64,000 nt of DNA from Exiguobacterium sp. TNDT2 (GCF_003331145.1 NZ_QLVE01000001.1:240489-304488); one strand, 5' to 3'. Positions 8,192-17,255 are shown, numbered from the stretch's first letter. Numbers and translations are program-made. Notes: generated by a model not told the origin, from the sequence alone.

Positions 8192-8767
8192 ATGCAAAAG
8201 CGATTTTCCTGGAAACAACTGAAATGGTTGCTTCCATTCCTATTGATTGGATTGATTCTTTACCAGAGCGGCCAGGAGCTCCAAAACCTGTCGCTCGCCG
8301 CGGCGTTTCAAACGTTAGAGGCGTTGACGGGCTTCGAACAAATCGCCTTGATCGGACTCGGACTCGTCGCTGTTTTGACGATGACCGGCTACGACTATTT
8401 TTTACTGCGTTCGCTCGACGTCCATCTCCCGCTCTCGAAGGTGCTACGCGCGGCATGGATCACTAACGCGATGAAAGGCATGATCGGGTTCGGCGGCGTC
8501 ATCGGCATCGCACTTCGGACGTCGCTGTATCGACCGTATACGGACACGTTGCGTTTGCTTCGGGCCATCGGTTGGATGACCCCGACGCTCATCAGCGGCT
8601 TGTCGCTGCTTGCCGCAGGGGTGCTATTCGGGCTCTTCCCGGCCGGTGTGCTCACCGAAACAAAACAGTGGATTTGGCCCGTGCTCCTCGCGACACTCGC
8701 CGTCCTGCCGCTCTACATCTATGTGACGCGGAAGCGGTCGAACTTGGATTGGCCGACATTGCTGTAG
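8192..8767 (+). CDS. truncated MprF-like N-terminal membrane domain
   Basis: 191 residues with about five membrane segments; the sequence (KVLRAAWITNAMKGMIGFGGVIGIALRTSLYRP) resembles the N-terminal flippase region of MprF/lysyl-phosphatidylglycerol synthase, normally about 840 residues. The frame ends at TAG 8765 and no synthase or remaining flippase segments follow before the convergent gene at 8810. The start and SD (AGAAGGAG) are intact, so it may be a decaying remnant or a short stand-alone membrane protein. I call it probably truncated and non-functional as an MprF. Confidence 0.6.
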   Translation: MQKRFSWKQLKWLLPFLLIGLILYQSGQELQNLSLAAAFQTLEALTGFEQIALIGLGLVAVLTMTGYDYFLLRSLDVHLPLSKVLRAAWITNAMKGMIGFGGVIGIALRTSLYRPYTDTLRLLRAIGWMTPTLISGLSLLAAGVLFGLFPAGVLTETKQWIWPVLLATLAVLPLYIYVTRKRSNLDWPTLL

Positions 8768-8809
8768 CGTATTTAAACAAATTTGGCGTCTTCACCTTAG
8801 ATTCCTCCT

Positions 8810-9304
8810 TTATGTCGCCGCGCTCGCACCTGCGGCCTGGTCTGCCTTCGCACAATCGATGGCGACGACGATTGAGATGAGCATGTGCTCCATCGTCTCG
8901 TCCATCACTTGAATCTCGTAACTGTCACCCCATGACAACCATTTCTTCTGGACGCTGCCGATGACTTGGCCGTTCTGCATCACTTGGAAGTCCATGTCCC
9001 ACCAATTGCCTTGCACATCGATTCCGGCCGCATCAATCGTATAACGCGGTTTGAATAACGTAAACTCTTTCGAAATCGTGACCGTCTCCTGCCCTTCGAC
9101 GTCGACATAGAACTTCGGCAAGAAACTGAACGTCTTTTTCGTGATTGTCGTAATCTCGTGGCCGTCTTTGTCTGAGATCGTGAACGATTTTGGCAGCTTC
9201 ATGAAACTTCCTTCGACGAAATACAAATCGTTCTCATCCGCATCTTTGATAGTGAAACGGCCGCGCAGGCTGAAAACTTTTTGTTTCATATAGAGCGTGT
9301 TCAT
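8810..9304 (-). CDS. LURP-one-related / scramblase-like protein (YxjI type)
   Basis: About 164 residues of repeated beta strands: YMKQKVFSLRGRFTIKDADENDLYFVEG and later WDMDFQVMQNGQVIGSVQKKWLSWGDSYEI are typical of the LURP-one-related family, which shares a fold with phospholipid scramblases and Tubby. B. subtilis YxjI is a relative. Function unknown. I place the start at ATG 9304, six bases after GGAGGG; an ATG at 9310 abuts the SD. Convergent with the truncated MprF gene, with only 42 bases between. Confidence 0.8.
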   Translation of the reverse strand: MNTLYMKQKVFSLRGRFTIKDADENDLYFVEGSFMKLPKSFTISDKDGHEITTITKKTFSFLPKFYVDVEGQETVTISKEFTLFKPRYTIDAAGIDVQGNWWDMDFQVMQNGQVIGSVQKKWLSWGDSYEIQVMDETMEHMLISIVVAIDCAKADQAAGASAAT

Positions 9305-9391
9305 CGTCATCCCTCCGATTCGTTGATTATTCTTTTCTCTATACGACTGTTTACCCGAATATGGTTCAATCTTTCATGATGCAAAACAACT

Positions 9392-9420
9392 GTTTATACC
9401 AAACGTTAACGGCGTATAAT
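9392..9420 (+). promoter_or_regulatory. putative promoter of the mntA-hepT operon
   Basis: Perfect TATAAT at 9415-9420, with a weak GTTTAT -35 seventeen bases upstream. The mntA SD follows twelve bases later. Toxin-antitoxin promoters are often autoregulated, but no clear operator is visible. Confidence 0.45.
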
Positions 9421-9439
9421 GAGAGAAGGGGGTGGGAAC

Positions 9440-9847
9440 ATGGTTTCTGACGTGATTAACCAAGCAGTCATCGAAATGATTCGACAGAAGACAGATGCGG
9501 ATTTCATTTTGTTGTTCGGTTCGTTCGCAAAAGGAACAGCTCGAGATGACAGTGATGTAGACCTCGCATATTTCAGTCAGAAACGCCTCTCACCTTATGA
9601 ACGATTCACATTGGGGAACGAAGTGGCCCTCTTATGCGGTCGAGACGTCGATCTGATCGACATCCGTGAAGTGGATACCGTTTTTGCCATGCAGATTTTC
9701 TCAGAGGGCATCCCTCTGCTCGTGCAGGACGAAAATGAATGGATCCGGCAACGGATCAAAGCATATCGAATGTATGCCGAGTTGAATGAACAGCGCCAAA
9801 TGATAGTAAACAATATTCAATCTAGGGGAAGTGTGTTTGATGAATGA
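9440..9847 (+). CDS. mntA: MntA-like minimal nucleotidyltransferase antitoxin
   Basis: 135 residues with the minimal nucleotidyltransferase signature G-S-x10-D-x-D exactly (Gly27-Ser28, then Asp39 and Asp41, in GSFAKGTARDDSDVDLAYF). In characterised MntA/HepT pairs this enzyme adds AMP groups to a tyrosine of the HEPN toxin and so inactivates it. ATG 9440 follows AAGGGGGTGG; an ATG at 9419 lies upstream of the SD and is rejected. It overlaps hepT by eight bases, consistent with coupled translation. Confidence 0.9.
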   Translation: MVSDVINQAVIEMIRQKTDADFILLFGSFAKGTARDDSDVDLAYFSQKRLSPYERFTLGNEVALLCGRDVDLIDIREVDTVFAMQIFSEGIPLLVQDENEWIRQRIKAYRMYAELNEQRQMIVNNIQSRGSVFDE

Positions 9848-10247
9848 TGTGATTCTAAACAAGGTGACGACAATTGAGCGTTGTATAAAACGGATTCATG
9901 AGGTCTATGAGGGAAATCCAGCGCACCTCCAAGATTTCACGAAACAAGATAGCATCATCCTCAACATTCAACGCGCATGTGAAGCGAGTATCGACATCGC
10001 GATGTACCTCGTCAGCCAAAAAAAGCTAGGGGTGCCGAAAGCGAACCGAGACGGGTTCATCATGCTCGCGGACGCAGGAATCATTGATCACGACCTAGCC
10101 AAGACGCTCATCAACATGGTTGGCTTCCGCAATGTCGCGGTTCATGACTATCAAGCGCTTCAACTAAATATTTTAGAGGCGATTCTTGAGAAACACATTG
10201 ATGATTTCAAAGCGTTCACAAAAGTTATTCTCCAGTTGGATGTGTGA
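9840..10247 (+). CDS. hepT: HepT-like HEPN ribonuclease toxin
   Basis: 135 residues, all-helical HEPN domain. The catalytic R-x4-H motif and the following tyrosine are intact: RNVAVHDY gives Arg97, His102 and Tyr104, the R-x4-H-x-Y arrangement in which the Tyr is the AMPylation target of MntA. HepT proteins cleave RNA (tRNA in some cases). ATG 9840 follows AGGGGAAGTG; a GTG at 9831 is in the SD. No sign of decay in toxin or antitoxin, so the module is predicted active. Confidence 0.9.
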   Translation: MNDVILNKVTTIERCIKRIHEVYEGNPAHLQDFTKQDSIILNIQRACEASIDIAMYLVSQKKLGVPKANRDGFIMLADAGIIDHDLAKTLINMVGFRNVAVHDYQALQLNILEAILEKHIDDFKAFTKVILQLDV

Positions 10248-10252
10248 CAATC

Positions 10253-10696
10253 ATGGGGGAGCAAATTTCAATTGAATTAACGATTGATTCCTTAACTTAT
10301 GACACCCAAATCGTTGGCAACATCGCCTTCGTCATCGATTCTTATGATTATTTCCCGGGACAAGGATGGTCTGATTTCGTCGCCATCGTCTTGAACTGGT
10401 GGGTCGACAATTGTCGTGCCCTTGTATTTGCGCCGTTGAGTGAGACATACTCATTTCAGTTCATGGACGGCCCGGTCCAGATAGCCGCTAAAAAAGTGAC
10501 CGCCGCAGACGTCGAGCTCACATTTGTAGAAGATGGTCATCCTAAGACGCGTATGGGGACTGTATCGCTTGAGGAATTGAAACACGCACTCATCAAAGCG
10601 ACACGTCAGTTCATCAACGCCGCGGACCGAAACGGATGGCAGAACGAGGAGGTTGAACAGCTCCGTCACGCCAACAAAGCTCTTCAGGCATACTAA
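10253..10696 (+). CDS. uncharacterised protein downstream of hepT
   Basis: 147 residues from ATG 10253 (a GTG at 10244 overlapping the hepT stop is an alternative; neither has a strong SD). Sequence begins IELTIDSLTYDTQIVGNIAFVIDSYDYFPGQGWSDF and is rich in beta strands and aromatic residues with a helical C-terminus; no family recognised. The close spacing to hepT and the shared terminator indicate co-transcription. It could be a passenger, an accessory of the toxin module or an immunity-like protein; the sequence does not decide. Confidence 0.6.
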   Translation: MGEQISIELTIDSLTYDTQIVGNIAFVIDSYDYFPGQGWSDFVAIVLNWWVDNCRALVFAPLSETYSFQFMDGPVQIAAKKVTAADVELTFVEDGHPKTRMGTVSLEELKHALIKATRQFINAADRNGWQNEEVEQLRHANKALQAY

Positions 10697-10727
10697 AACG
10701 CCGCCTCGTTCCCGAGGCGGCTCTTTC
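10697..10727. terminator. terminator closing the mntA-hepT transcript
   Basis: Stem GCCGCCTCG / CGAGGCGGC with loop TTCC, then CTCTTTC; lies between convergent transcripts and can serve both. Confidence 0.75.
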
Positions 10728-10728
10728 A

Positions 10729-13503
10729 TTATCCATTTTTCATGCTGAACGAGTCGACGAGCGTGAACGTGATGTCCTTCACGTCGAGACCACCGAGCGC
10801 GAAGTAGAGCTGCAAGTAGTTGTGTTGGTTCAAGAAGAATACTTGCTTCGTCTGCGTCACCCATTCCCCGTCCGTGCCGTTGAACGTGAACGTCGGGCCC
10901 GGGATGTTGTTCGCGAACAACGTGACCGGCATCTGGGCGAGTTCGCCCGCGTCTGATTTGGCCGTGATCGTCACGTCGTACGTGCCCGTCTCATCGACCG
11001 AGACGGCAAAGACGTGCGTGTTCCCGGTCGATGTGTCGGCGTCACTCAGGCTGACGCTCTCCCCGTTTTCAAGATGGCGATACGTCACATCGAAGTCGAG
11101 TGCTTGTCCAGCTTCCTCGTCGAGCCCGATCACTTCGACCGTGCCGTCATGAATACCGAGTTCTCGTTCCATCGCCGGTGACTGTAAGACGAAACGACAG
11201 ATGTTCGTCGCACTCCGGAGTAGTTCCCCACGCGTCAACCTCCCATCAGCGAGCGCTGCGCCCGTGTTGTCATCGAACGAGTTTGTGTCCGGACGGTCGA
11301 CGACCATATACAAGTCGTTTTGCGACTGGACCATCGCCGCCGTGTTCTGACGGTTCGCCAGCTCGTCTTCCTGATGGTTCACTTTCGCCCACCAGTCGGT
11401 CATGACGATGCCGTTAAAGCCCCATTCGTCACGGAGGATGCGCGTGTTCTGATCATATAATCCGGCCGTCCAGATGCCGTTGACGGCGCCATACGTCGTC
11501 ATAATCGATGTCGCCTTGCCTTCTTTGACGGCCATCTCGAACCCTTTCAAGTAAATCTCGCGCAGCGCCCGCTCCGAGACGATGGAATCGATATCGTGAC
11601 GGTGCGCCTCTTGGTTGTTGGCGCTGAAGTGTTTGAGCGTTCCCGTCACGCCGACGCGATGCATCCCATTCAATTGGGCAATCGCCATTTTACCGGTCAC
11701 GTGCGGGTCTTCCGAGAAGTACTCGAAGTTCCGGCCGTTCAACGGGTTGCGGTGGATGTTCATCCCTGGTCCGAGGAGCGTATCGACGCGATTTTTCCGC
11801 ATCTCAAGTCCCGTCATCTCGAACAGGTCTTCCACCAATTGAATGTTGAACGTCGAGGCGAGGAGCGTTCCGTTTGGAAGGGCAAACGCCTTCGTTCCGA
11901 TGTCCATCCGGATGCCGGACGGACCGTCCGCGCAACATGCCGCTGGGATGCCGAGTTCGTTCAAGCGGTCCGATACTCCACCAAAAGCGGCGGCCGTCCC
12001 CGGTGTCACGCGCGGCGAGTTCATCCCTTGTCCACGCACGATACAGGCGAGTTCCTCATCCGTCAACTGATCGAGGAACGCATCGAGCTCGACCTTGCCC
12101 GCATAAACGTCCTTCAATGTTAAGCCGTTGTCACCGGCATAGTCGCGCGTGACCGGACGTTCGGCGAGGTAACGCGCCTCGACATCGACCGCACGGAGCG
12201 GCGTCGGCACGTATTTGACCAAATAGCCATTCTCGCCAGCGACCGGTTTGATGCGGTCGAACGGAGTGATCGGGGCCATGTTCTCGCTGAGCTTCTCAAT
12301 GACTTGAAGCGAATCCACATTATACGTAAATACAGGTCGCGCCGTGCGGACGTCGGTCCCGAGGTGAAGCTCGTATGTGCCGGCCTCGAGAACGAAGCTT
12401 GATACGTGTCCTGTCGCTCCGTTATCGTCATAGCTCGCGAAGTCCGTGATCGGGACACTGAGTGTGAGCATCGTCCGTTCCCCCGGTGCGAGTGTGCCCG
12501 TCTTATCAAAGGTGACGAGTGAACGCGCCGGGTTCCCGAGCACACCTTGCGGCTTCTCGACGTACAGCTGGACGACTTCTTTTCCATCGACCGCGCCTGT
12601 GTTCGTCACCTCGATGGTCACCGTGATCACGCTGTCCTGTTCACTCGCCGTCAAGACGTCGGTCGTAAACGTCGTATACGACAATCCGAAACCGAACGGA
12701 TAGAGCACCGAATCCTTGGCGAATGTCTCGAAATAACGGTACCCGACGTAGATGTCTTCTTGGTAGATGCCCTTGTCCGCATGTCCGAAGTTTTTCGTCG
12801 ATGGGTAATCCTCAATCGATTTGGCGATCGTATCGGTCAGCTTACCAGATGGCGTGACAGTACCCGTTAAGACGTCGACGAGTCCGGTCCCACCTTCTAA
12901 TCCCCCTTGCCATGCGTAGAGGATTGCGCTCGGTTGATGCGCCCAGTCCATGTCGATGATATTGCCGACGTTCAAGACGACGGCGGTTTTCGCGAATTGT
13001 TTGGACACTTTCTCAATCAGCGCCTGCTCGATGTTCGTCAACAAATAGCTGCCCGGGTCGGCCGTGTTGTCCCGGTCCTCACCGGCCGTGCGTCCGATGA
13101 AGATGAGCGCCAAATCAGAAGAGCCTGCCGCTTCCGCGACGAGCTCGTCCGTCACTGCCATCTCTGGCTGTGACCACGGTTCTCCGGCCCAACCGACACC
13201 TTGGTCGAACGGATTCGCCTCGACCCATGTCTCATACGTCTTAAGAAGCGATGCGTTCAATTGAATGCCTTCTGTCGCCTGAAGCGCCTCGAGTGGACTC
13301 GTCACATGCGAGACGTTGACCATCCCACCTGACCCCGTTCCGCTCTTATAGTAGTTGAATTGACTGCGCCCGAACACGGAAACGGTCGTCCCCGCTTGAA
13401 TCGGAAGCGTCGCGTGCTCGTTCTTCAAGAGGACGGCCCCTTCTGCGACGGCTGTCCGCGCCAATTGTTTATATGTATCCCAGTTCAATGTGTAGGTTTT
13501 CAT
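10729..13503 (-). CDS. family 3 glycoside hydrolase (beta-glucosidase-like), domain-permuted
   Basis: 924 residues, cytosolic (no signal peptide). The order is unusual for GH3: the C-terminal alpha/beta sandwich comes first (LLKNEHATLPI at the start, then VGYRYFETF), then a fibronectin-III-like domain with EVVQLYVE, then the TIM barrel (PAACCADGPSGIRMDIG ... LKHFSANNQE) with the predicted nucleophile Asp in GIVMTDWWAK at about residue 703, then a C-terminal beta region. Permuted GH3 enzymes of this layout are known among Firmicutes beta-glucosidases and related enzymes. Likely hydrolyses imported beta-glucosides or oligosaccharides; the exact substrate is open. Start ATG 13503 has GGAGATG. 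Overlaps the upstream esterase by four bases (ATGA). Confidence 0.9.
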   Translation of the reverse strand: MKTYTLNWDTYKQLARTAVAEGAVLLKNEHATLPIQAGTTVSVFGRSQFNYYKSGTGSGGMVNVSHVTSPLEALQATEGIQLNASLLKTYETWVEANPFDQGVGWAGEPWSQPEMAVTDELVAEAAGSSDLALIFIGRTAGEDRDNTADPGSYLLTNIEQALIEKVSKQFAKTAVVLNVGNIIDMDWAHQPSAILYAWQGGLEGGTGLVDVLTGTVTPSGKLTDTIAKSIEDYPSTKNFGHADKGIYQEDIYVGYRYFETFAKDSVLYPFGFGLSYTTFTTDVLTASEQDSVITVTIEVTNTGAVDGKEVVQLYVEKPQGVLGNPARSLVTFDKTGTLAPGERTMLTLSVPITDFASYDDNGATGHVSSFVLEAGTYELHLGTDVRTARPVFTYNVDSLQVIEKLSENMAPITPFDRIKPVAGENGYLVKYVPTPLRAVDVEARYLAERPVTRDYAGDNGLTLKDVYAGKVELDAFLDQLTDEELACIVRGQGMNSPRVTPGTAAAFGGVSDRLNELGIPAACCADGPSGIRMDIGTKAFALPNGTLLASTFNIQLVEDLFEMTGLEMRKNRVDTLLGPGMNIHRNPLNGRNFEYFSEDPHVTGKMAIAQLNGMHRVGVTGTLKHFSANNQEAHRHDIDSIVSERALREIYLKGFEMAVKEGKATSIMTTYGAVNGIWTAGLYDQNTRILRDEWGFNGIVMTDWWAKVNHQEDELANRQNTAAMVQSQNDLYMVVDRPDTNSFDDNTGAALADGRLTRGELLRSATNICRFVLQSPAMERELGIHDGTVEVIGLDEEAGQALDFDVTYRHLENGESVSLSDADTSTGNTHVFAVSVDETGTYDVTITAKSDAGELAQMPVTLFANNIPGPTFTFNGTDGEWVTQTKQVFFLNQHNYLQLYFALGGLDVKDITFTLVDSFSMKNG

Positions 13504-14570
13504 CGTGTCATCTCCTTCATTCCATTTGCGATTTCAATCATGCAGTCTTCGGCTTGCGGGTAGTCACCGAGCTTGTCCATAAAGGCGTGGTCCATGCCGC
13601 GGTATTGAATCAGTCGCGTCGGTACGCCGTCGCGTGCGAGTTTCCGCGCGTACGCCTCACCTTCGAGACGAAGGTAATCGTATTCGGCCGTGATGATCAA
13701 AGCGGGTGGTAATCCGTTCACATCATCCGCGAACAACGGCGACACGAGCGGGTCGGTCAGCTCGGCCTTGCCTTGTAGATAGATTTGGTTCAACAGATTT
13801 TCTGAATCTCCGAGTGCCATGACGACGCCACGGATCAAGTCATGATGATGCTTAATCTCATAGCGGTCGAGCGTCCATTCGTAATCGTCTGTCGGAATCG
13901 ACCCTAAATTGACGACCGGATAAATGAGCGCCTGGAAACGAATCATGTTCGTCCCGTTCGATCGGTCGAGTAAGCAACAAGCCGTCGCCAAGTTCCCACC
14001 GGCACTGTCGCCAGCGACTGCGATGCGCTCTTGCCGCACGTTCAGTTCGTTAGCATGTTCATAAACCCATTCGAGCGCCCGGTAACAGTCGTTCAGTCCG
14101 CCCGGAAACGGATGCTCCGGCGCGAGCCGGTAATCGACCGAGACGACGAGGGCGTTCGCTTTCTCGGCGAGCAGTTTACACGGGTTCTCGACCGTATCGA
14201 GTATCCCGCCGAAGAAGCCGCCGCCGTGAAAGAACAGGATGGCCGGTAACGTCTCTTCCGTGAGCGGCCGATATAGGCGCGCCGGGATGTCGCCGTCAGC
14301 GCTCGGAATCAAAACGTGGTCTGTCGTGATGTCCATCGTCGTCACGTCACGGTTCGGCCAGCCCATGCTGGCACGGGCAGACGTCAAGTCGAATGGCGTC
14401 TCCGGCTCGGCTGCAGCATAGCTTTGGATGACAGCCAGGACGCGCGGGTCCAAATCTCCGCTGACATCTGAATCGGGAATCGGTTTGATGATTGTTTCGA
14501 CACCGTCTTGTGAGACGACCTCTCTCGTACGACTCAGCGTTTTGACGAGTCCGTCTTGTTTGTTTGCCAA
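13500..14570 (-). CDS. alpha/beta-hydrolase, hormone-sensitive-lipase family esterase
   Basis: 356 residues with the family IV signatures HGGGF (about 115-119, oxyanion hole) and GDSAGGN (nucleophile Ser about 189), the Asp in ITAEYDYLR and the His in GMDHAFMDK. TTG start at 14570 with GGAAGGGGG upstream. Hydrolyses carboxylic esters of small or medium acyl groups; could deacetylate plant-derived sugars before the adjacent GH3 acts, since the two genes overlap and are co-transcribed, but that is inference. No signal peptide, so cytosolic. Confidence 0.9.
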   Translation of the reverse strand: MANKQDGLVKTLSRTREVVSQDGVETIIKPIPDSDVSGDLDPRVLAVIQSYAAAEPETPFDLTSARASMGWPNRDVTTMDITTDHVLIPSADGDIPARLYRPLTEETLPAILFFHGGGFFGGILDTVENPCKLLAEKANALVVSVDYRLAPEHPFPGGLNDCYRALEWVYEHANELNVRQERIAVAGDSAGGNLATACCLLDRSNGTNMIRFQALIYPVVNLGSIPTDDYEWTLDRYEIKHHHDLIRGVVMALGDSENLLNQIYLQGKAELTDPLVSPLFADDVNGLPPALIITAEYDYLRLEGEAYARKLARDGVPTRLIQYRGMDHAFMDKLGDYPQAEDCMIEIANGMKEMTR

Positions 14571-14684
14571 GATTCGTTTTCCCCCTTCCTTATACCTACA
14601 TATAAATCTTACAAGGTGATGGTTGCACCCTCATTCTTCGCATGCTACGTTTTTATGTAGATGAGTAAAGGAGCGTGTTCGATA

Positions 14685-15047
14685 ATGTCTCGATGTGTAC
14701 GTTGTCAAAAAAATCGTGAATGTGTTCAAACCGATGAATTTGGTCACTTTGGTGATCCGCTGAAGTCGTATTGTGCCGAATGTTTCGTCCATGAGGTGAA
14801 ATCCGGTTTTTACCGGTACGAAATCGGTGAGTGTACGACTTGTCAGCAATCCCTTGTTCTGCAATATGATGATGAAGAAACGTTTTCGCTCGCCCAAGAA
14901 GAAGGTTTGGTCCATTATCTCTGTCCGGAACTTAAGGCAGCTTTTCTTCACCAAAACGAAACAGATATGGAACGGTTGTGGGATTCACATGATGAACTCA
15001 TTTTGTATATCATCCAGCCTGATCCGATGGAGCCGGACTTTGGCTGA
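14685..15047 (+). CDS. small cysteine-rich, probably zinc-binding protein
   Basis: 120 residues with three C-x2-C knuckles in the first half (RCVRCQ, YCAECF, ECTTCQ), suggesting a zinc ribbon or two zinc sites, and an acidic C-terminal half. ATG 14685 or ATG 14661 may start it; AAAGGAGC at 14666-14673 favours 14685 although the spacing is long. Family not recognised. Convergent with nothing; it stands alone between the esterase and the helicase. Confidence 0.6.
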   Translation: MSRCVRCQKNRECVQTDEFGHFGDPLKSYCAECFVHEVKSGFYRYEIGECTTCQQSLVLQYDDEETFSLAQEEGLVHYLCPELKAAFLHQNETDMERLWDSHDELILYIIQPDPMEPDFG

Positions 15048-15156
15048 ACCACTTCGATTCGCTTTCCTTCATGGATTCGGTCTATAATGGACTGTATTCA
15101 AATATGCTATTGAAATTTTCTGAAGCAGAAGTTTTCACTAAAGAATGAGGTTAATT

Positions 15157-16602
15157 ATGAGTAAACAACAATTTTCTGACTATCGCCTGAGCGAAGATAT
15201 CCAACGCGCACTAGGCATCATGAAATACGAATCACCGACCGAAGTCCAACAGAAAGTCATCCCGCTCGCACTCGAGCGTCAAGACTTGGTCGTCAAAGCC
15301 CAAACCGGCAGCGGGAAGACTGCAGCGTTCGGCATCCCGGTCACGGAACTCATCGAATGGGAAGAGAACAAGCCGCAAGTCTTGATTCTCACACCGACGC
15401 GCGAACTCGCCGTCCAAGTCCGTGAGGATATGACGAACATCGGTCGTTTCAAGCGCATCAAGGCGACTGCCGTTTACGGGAAAGAACCGTTCTCGAAGCA
15501 GCGTGATGAATTGAAACAGAAGACGCACGTCGTCGTCGGGACACCAGGACGCGTCATGGACCACATCGAGCGGGAGACGCTCGTCCTCGATAAAATCGAT
15601 TACTTGATCATCGATGAGGCCGACGAGATGTTGAACCGCGGTTTCCTCGCTGACGTCGAGGCGATTCTTCAAGAATTGCCGCGCGATCGCGTGACAATGG
15701 TATTCTCGGCGACGTTCCCGAACGACATCGAACGTTTATGCCAAAAGCACATGAACGAACCAGTCCGTGTCGCCATCGAATCGAGCGGTGTCACCGCCTC
15801 GACAATCGAGCACCGTCTGATTGAAGTCCGCCGCGAAGACAAGCTCGCCGTGCTTCAAGATGTGACGGTCGTCGAAAATCCAGACAGCTGCCTCATTTTC
15901 TGCCGGACGAAAGAACATGTCGACACGGTGTACAGCGAACTCGACCAGGCCGGTTACTCGTGCGAGCGACTCCACGGTGGCCTCGAGCAAGAAGACCGCT
16001 TCGCCGTCATGGAAGGCTTCAAGATGGGTAACTTCCGTTATCTCGTCGCGACCGACGTCGCAGCACGTGGAATCGACGTCGATAACGTCAACCTCGTCAT
16101 CAACTATGACGTGCCGATGGAAAAAGAGAGCTACGTGCACCGGACCGGACGCACAGGCCGTGCCGGCAACGCCGGAAAAGCGATCACGCTCGCGACGCCG
16201 CATGAAGGCAAGTTCGTTCGCGCCATCGAAGCGTTCATCAAGTTCGATATCCCGGAGATGGATGCACCGACTGAAAGAGAAGTCACGCGCAACCAAGCCG
16301 CGTTCGAAGAGAAGTTGAGCGGTCGACGTGTCGTTCGCAACAACAAGACGGCCCGGATTAACCAAGACATCATGAAGTTACACTTCAGCGGCGGGAAGAA
16401 GAAAAAACTCCGTGCCGTCGACTTCGTCGGTACGATCGCCAAAATCCCTGGTGTGACGGCCGACGATATCGGGATCATCACGATCAACGATCAGATGACG
16501 TACGTCGACATTTTGAACGGCAAAGGTTCACTCGTCCTGCAGGCGATGGAATCGACACCGATTAAAGGTAAAAAGCTAAAAGTTAGTAAAGCCCATAAAT
16601 AA
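15157..16602 (+). CDS. dbpA: DEAD-box RNA helicase, DbpA/YxiN family
   Basis: ATP-dependent helicase that remodels 23S rRNA during 50S assembly. 481 residues: Q motif, Walker [13 protein letters not shown] box in [12 protein letters not shown] in MVFSATFP, motif [12 protein letters not shown], and a C-terminal DbpA RNA-recognition domain (about the last 75 residues, [23 protein letters not shown]) that binds hairpin 92 of 23S rRNA. Strongly like B. subtilis YxiN/DbpA. ATG 15157 follows GAGG; an upstream ATG at 15145 lacks an SD. Confidence 0.95.
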   Translation: MSKQQFSDYRLSEDIQRALGIMKYESPTEVQQKVIPLALERQDLVVKAQTGSGKTAAFGIPVTELIEWEENKPQVLILTPTRELAVQVREDMTNIGRFKRIKATAVYGKEPFSKQRDELKQKTHVVVGTPGRVMDHIERETLVLDKIDYLIIDEADEMLNRGFLADVEAILQELPRDRVTMVFSATFPNDIERLCQKHMNEPVRVAIESSGVTASTIEHRLIEVRREDKLAVLQDVTVVENPDSCLIFCRTKEHVDTVYSELDQAGYSCERLHGGLEQEDRFAVMEGFKMGNFRYLVATDVAARGIDVDNVNLVINYDVPMEKESYVHRTGRTGRAGNAGKAITLATPHEGKFVRAIEAFIKFDIPEMDAPTEREVTRNQAAFEEKLSGRRVVRNNKTARINQDIMKLHFSGGKKKKLRAVDFVGTIAKIPGVTADDIGIITINDQMTYVDILNGKGSLVLQAMESTPIKGKKLKVSKAHK

Positions 16603-16610
16603 ACAATCCA

Positions 16611-16645
16611 GGTTTCGGAGAGAATGATCTCTCCGGGCCTTTTTT
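16611..16645 (+). terminator. terminator of dbpA
   Basis: Stem CGGAGAG / CTCTCCGGG-side with loop AATGAT, followed by CTTTTTTG. Confidence 0.8.
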
Positions 16646-16663
16646 GTGTTTAACCAATATTAC

Positions 16664-16677
16664 CGAAAGCGCTTTCG
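16664..16677. promoter_or_regulatory. cre-like palindrome CGAAAGCGCTTTCG in a non-coding stretch
   Basis: A perfect 14-bp palindrome that matches the core of the CcpA operator (ideal TGAAAGCGCTTTCA) except at the outer pairs. No promoter is evident next to it and no gene starts downstream, as both neighbouring genes end here. The rest of 16645-16771 shows no gene. Confidence 0.3.
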
Positions 16678-16770
16678 ATAAACTTTAAAAAAATAAGACT
16701 TATCGAGATAACGCTTTTAAGAGCATCATACTGATAACCATTTCGAAATTCAACTATCCTCACATGATTG

Positions 16771-16802
16771 ACAAAAAAAGGTTCAGACAATTGTCTGAAC
16801 CT
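16771..16802 (-). terminator. terminator of the frameshifted membrane-protein gene
   Basis: Perfect 12-bp stem AGGTTCAGACAA / TTGTCTGAACCT followed on the minus strand by TTTTTTT. Confidence 0.85.
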
Positions 16803-17231
16803 CAGTTTTCCAAATGCAGAAAATCAATCTTGTTCTCTTGAATCGAACTATGGCTCGTTTGGAGGATGTGCTTCTCGTCCTTAACGATATACGTGTATTC
16901 CGCGTCAGGTTCTGTTAAGAACGTGACAAACAGCGTATAAGGATTCATGCTCTCAAAGCCGTCCGTTCCATATGAGATGCTTTGAATGGTGACCGCCTCG
17001 TCCGGATAGCGCAACTCCAAATGAGCCTCAAGCTCGACAACATCTTGCTCAATCTGTTGATTCACAAAATTCGGACGAATGAGATAGAATACGCCATAGC
17101 CAATGACGTACAAAACGACAAGGACTTGTAGCATATGACGCCATTTCCCGCGCAATAAAAGGGAGATGACGACCAATACTATTAAGTACAGCGACTGCCG
17201 TCATCCATTCAAAGATTTCTAAAGGGTGCAC
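16802..17231 (-). pseudogene. small membrane protein interrupted by a frameshift
   Basis: A GTG at 17231 with GGAGG seven bases upstream begins MHPLEIFEWMTAVA, then the hydrophobic run breaks into charged residues and soon stops. The neighbouring frame, open from about 17205, supplies the continuation YLIVLVVISLLLRGKWRHML, a second membrane segment and a beta-rich extracellular part, and reaches the stop at 16802. The downstream frame has no SD of its own, so a one-base shift around 17180-17205 has probably broken one gene of about 140 residues. A sequencing error would give the same picture. Resembles small DUF3139-type membrane proteins only loosely. Confidence 0.6.
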
Positions 17232-17255
17232 CCGCTCGCCTCCGACCGCTCAAAA

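Noticed and set aside
17049..17231. 60-residue frame as a gene of its own
   Set aside because: Its N-terminus is better explained as the start of the frameshifted gene at 16802-17231; the rest does not look like protein.
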